NCBI GenBank assembly: GCA_045130235.1
Contig: JBGUPJ010000048.1
Span: 124,001-188,000 of the forward strand
Direction: 5' to 3'
DNA: 64,000 nt
Origin: UBA1756 sp045130235
GTDB lineage: Bacteria > Bacteroidota > Bacteroidia > Bacteroidales > WCHB1-69
Position numbers and translations under genes: made by a program. The notes beneath the pieces were generated by a model, which did no database searches, had not been told where the DNA came from, and was given only the letters and a program-made list of their open reading frames with translations. Positions 63,987 through 64,000 of this stretch are shown piece after piece; position 1 is the first letter of the stretch, and every line of letters starts with the position of its first letter.

Positions 63987-64000
63987 TATTCCACTACTCC

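Overview
The window comes from a member of the Bacteroidota, most likely Bacteroidales; no species can be named. The evidence is a type IX secretion (T9SS) core locus (porP, gldK-gldL-gldM-gldN), a T9SS type A sorting domain on a secreted protein, a GldF/GldG ABC module, a Bacteroidota-type EF-G paralogue, and many promoters of the family's -7 form TAnnTTTG, often with a weak TTG/TTTG at -33. Most of the window is ordinary chromosome. The last 4.5 kb is accessory.

Layout. 1-4.7 kb: a glycosyltransferase, a four-helix-bundle protein, a T9SS cargo protein and a PASTA protein. 4.8-8.0 kb: a VWA-type membrane protein, a DUF4159 protein and the RNase P RNA gene. 8.0-13.1 kb, minus strand: a small secreted protein, truA, dnaG and an S41 protease, closely packed. 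13.5-15.9 kb: three genes of C4 acyl-CoA metabolism (CoA-transferase B subunit, crotonase, 3-hydroxybutyryl-CoA dehydrogenase), closed by a terminator. 16.1-18.5 kb: two cell-wall hydrolases, followed by three consecutive hairpins behind a promoter, a candidate small RNA. 18.7-28.7 kb: a large outer-membrane protein, then the T9SS locus. 28.9-36.5 kb: methylmalonyl-CoA mutase small subunit, a zinc peptidase, gldF, gldG and a DUF4340 protein. 38.1-41.0 kb: a short ribosomal operon (rplC-rplD-rplW-rplB-rpsS) with its own promoter, leader and terminator but without rpsJ before it or rplV-rpsC after it. 41.0-47.0 kb, minus strand: dusB, L25, an EF-G2-like factor with an altered G3 motif, dnaJ and grpE. 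47.2-50.5 kb: L-serine dehydratase, a cluster of broken gene fragments, a lipoprotein and a secreted protein. 50.7-54.1 kb: tig-clpP-clpX. 54.1-59.4 kb: a TlpA-like thioredoxin protein, two secreted proteins, a ComF-like protein and a coiled-coil membrane protein.

59.5-64.0 kb is the most unusual part. Two distantly related proteins with PD-(D/E)XK nuclease motifs lie on either side of a calcineurin-like phosphoesterase. One of them continues into a module resembling the C-terminal OB region of DNA polymerase III alpha (DnaE). Beside them is a REP-associated tyrosine transposase embedded in its palindromic REP repeats, then a small zinc-ribbon protein. Short palindromes and AT-rich 'TTGAAAATTGA'-type tracts recur in several intergenic gaps. 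No tRNA, rRNA or CRISPR array was found.
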